From NCBI RefSeq assembly GCF_010500895.1, contig NZ_JAAAWO010000001.1, forward strand, positions 1 through 64,000: DNA of 64,000 nucleotides, given 5' to 3'. The stretch comes from Alteromonas genovensis. GTDB taxonomy: Bacteria; Pseudomonadota; Gammaproteobacteria; Enterobacterales; Alteromonadaceae. Below, one piece after another: positions 63,810-64,000 of the stretch; position 1 is the first letter of the stretch; each line of letters starts with the position of its first letter. A model generated the notes under the pieces. That model saw nothing but the letters and a program-made list of their open reading frames with translations, did no database searches and had not been told where the DNA came from. The position numbers were made by a program, and so were the translations under genes.

Positions 63810-64000
63810 ATGCAACAAAAAGCCCCCTTAGTTTCCCGTGATATGTTACTGCCTTTTATTCTCCTTACGGTGTGTTTTGCAGCGTGGGGGACTGCAGCAA
63901 ATATGACCGATCCGCTGGTTAAAGTGTTCAGTAAAATTTTTACTATGTCGTCACTTCAATCGGCTCTCGTTCAATTTTCTTATTATGGTGCTTACTTTTG
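63810..64000 (+). CDS. MFS sugar permease, FucP/GluP-like (partial, 5' end)
   Basis: The frame is open from ATG at 63810 to the window end, 63 codons. It starts MQQKAPLVSRDMLLPFILLT and continues VCFAAWGTAANMTDPLVKVF and SSLQSALVQFSYYGAYF, the usual first helix and loop of the FucP/glucose-galactose permease group (FALWGxxxNxxDxLV, QSAxVQFxxYxxYF). It probably imports a monosaccharide across the inner membrane, under control of the divergent ROK repressor. Confidence 0.85.
   Translation, partial: MQQKAPLVSRDMLLPFILLTVCFAAWGTAANMTDPLVKVFSKIFTMSSLQSALVQFSYYGAYF

Overview
The window looks like chromosomal DNA of a marine gammaproteobacterium of the Alteromonadaceae, most likely Alteromonas or a close relative. 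This rests on moderate GC, the end of an rRNA operon, many PAS/GGDEF/histidine-kinase sensors, TonB-dependent uptake and several families common in that group (DUF3010, DUF3718, DUF1439, MesD/MesX). Genus is an inference; no search was run. I see no prophage, intact insertion sequence or CRISPR array.

Layout. 1-0.4 kb: 3' end of a 23S rRNA gene, 5S rRNA and terminator, then a 300 bp patch of short inverted motifs. 0.7-4.5 kb: DNA polymerase II and a metallo-beta-lactamase-fold hydrolase. 4.6-6.8 kb: translationally coupled response regulator, CheC-like phosphatase and PAS histidine kinase. 7-9.1 kb: Tat-exported aminotransferase with a TSUP permease. 9.1-10.8 kb: a LysR regulator behind a 15-bp repeat array. 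10.9-13.8 kb: EEP-family hydrolase plus phospholipase D/VTT protein. 14-18.4 kb: soluble PAS chemoreceptor and a secreted KatG. 18.7-23.6 kb: unknown protein, a ~200 bp palindromic element, MscS channel, RhlE-type helicase, thioredoxin-fold protein. 23.8-25.6 kb: D-lactate dehydrogenase. 25.8-29.2 kb: mmsAB valine catabolism genes with a divergent LysR regulator. 29.3-33.4 kb: AEC permease, 7TM diguanylate cyclase, S-adenosylhomocysteine-hydrolase-like protein.

33.6-39.2 kb holds small secreted proteins (TPR-like, a GKPPFKR repeat protein, a retropepsin-like protease), a CadC-type transmembrane regulator and an M24 peptidase; this is the least explained part. 39.3-46.5 kb: acyl-CoA dehydrogenase, saccharopine-dehydrogenase-like oxidoreductase, DUF1439 lipoprotein, a gene remnant, DUF3010, DUF3718 and a penicillin-acylase-type lipoprotein. 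46.8-54.3 kb: a five-gene minus-strand cluster (sulfatase, GST, DJ-1/PfpI, formylglycine-generating enzyme, double DsbA/HCCA-isomerase-like protein) with a divergent AraC regulator. The sulfatase carries the C-x-P-S-R site that the FGE converts, so the two probably work together.

54.3-54.7 kb: tRNA-Leu(CAA) followed by two tandem copies of its own 3' end and terminator, reminiscent of the rtT repeats behind E. coli tyrT. 55.1-57.2 kb: hybrid histidine kinase. 57.2-59.4 kb: mesX-mesD, a folate-independent methionine synthase pair, with a perfect match to the MetR box upstream. 59.5-64 kb: a sugar-uptake locus (TonB receptor, ROK repressor, start of a FucP-type MFS permease); receptor and permease share a 24-bp near-identical upstream motif that is a candidate ROK operator.
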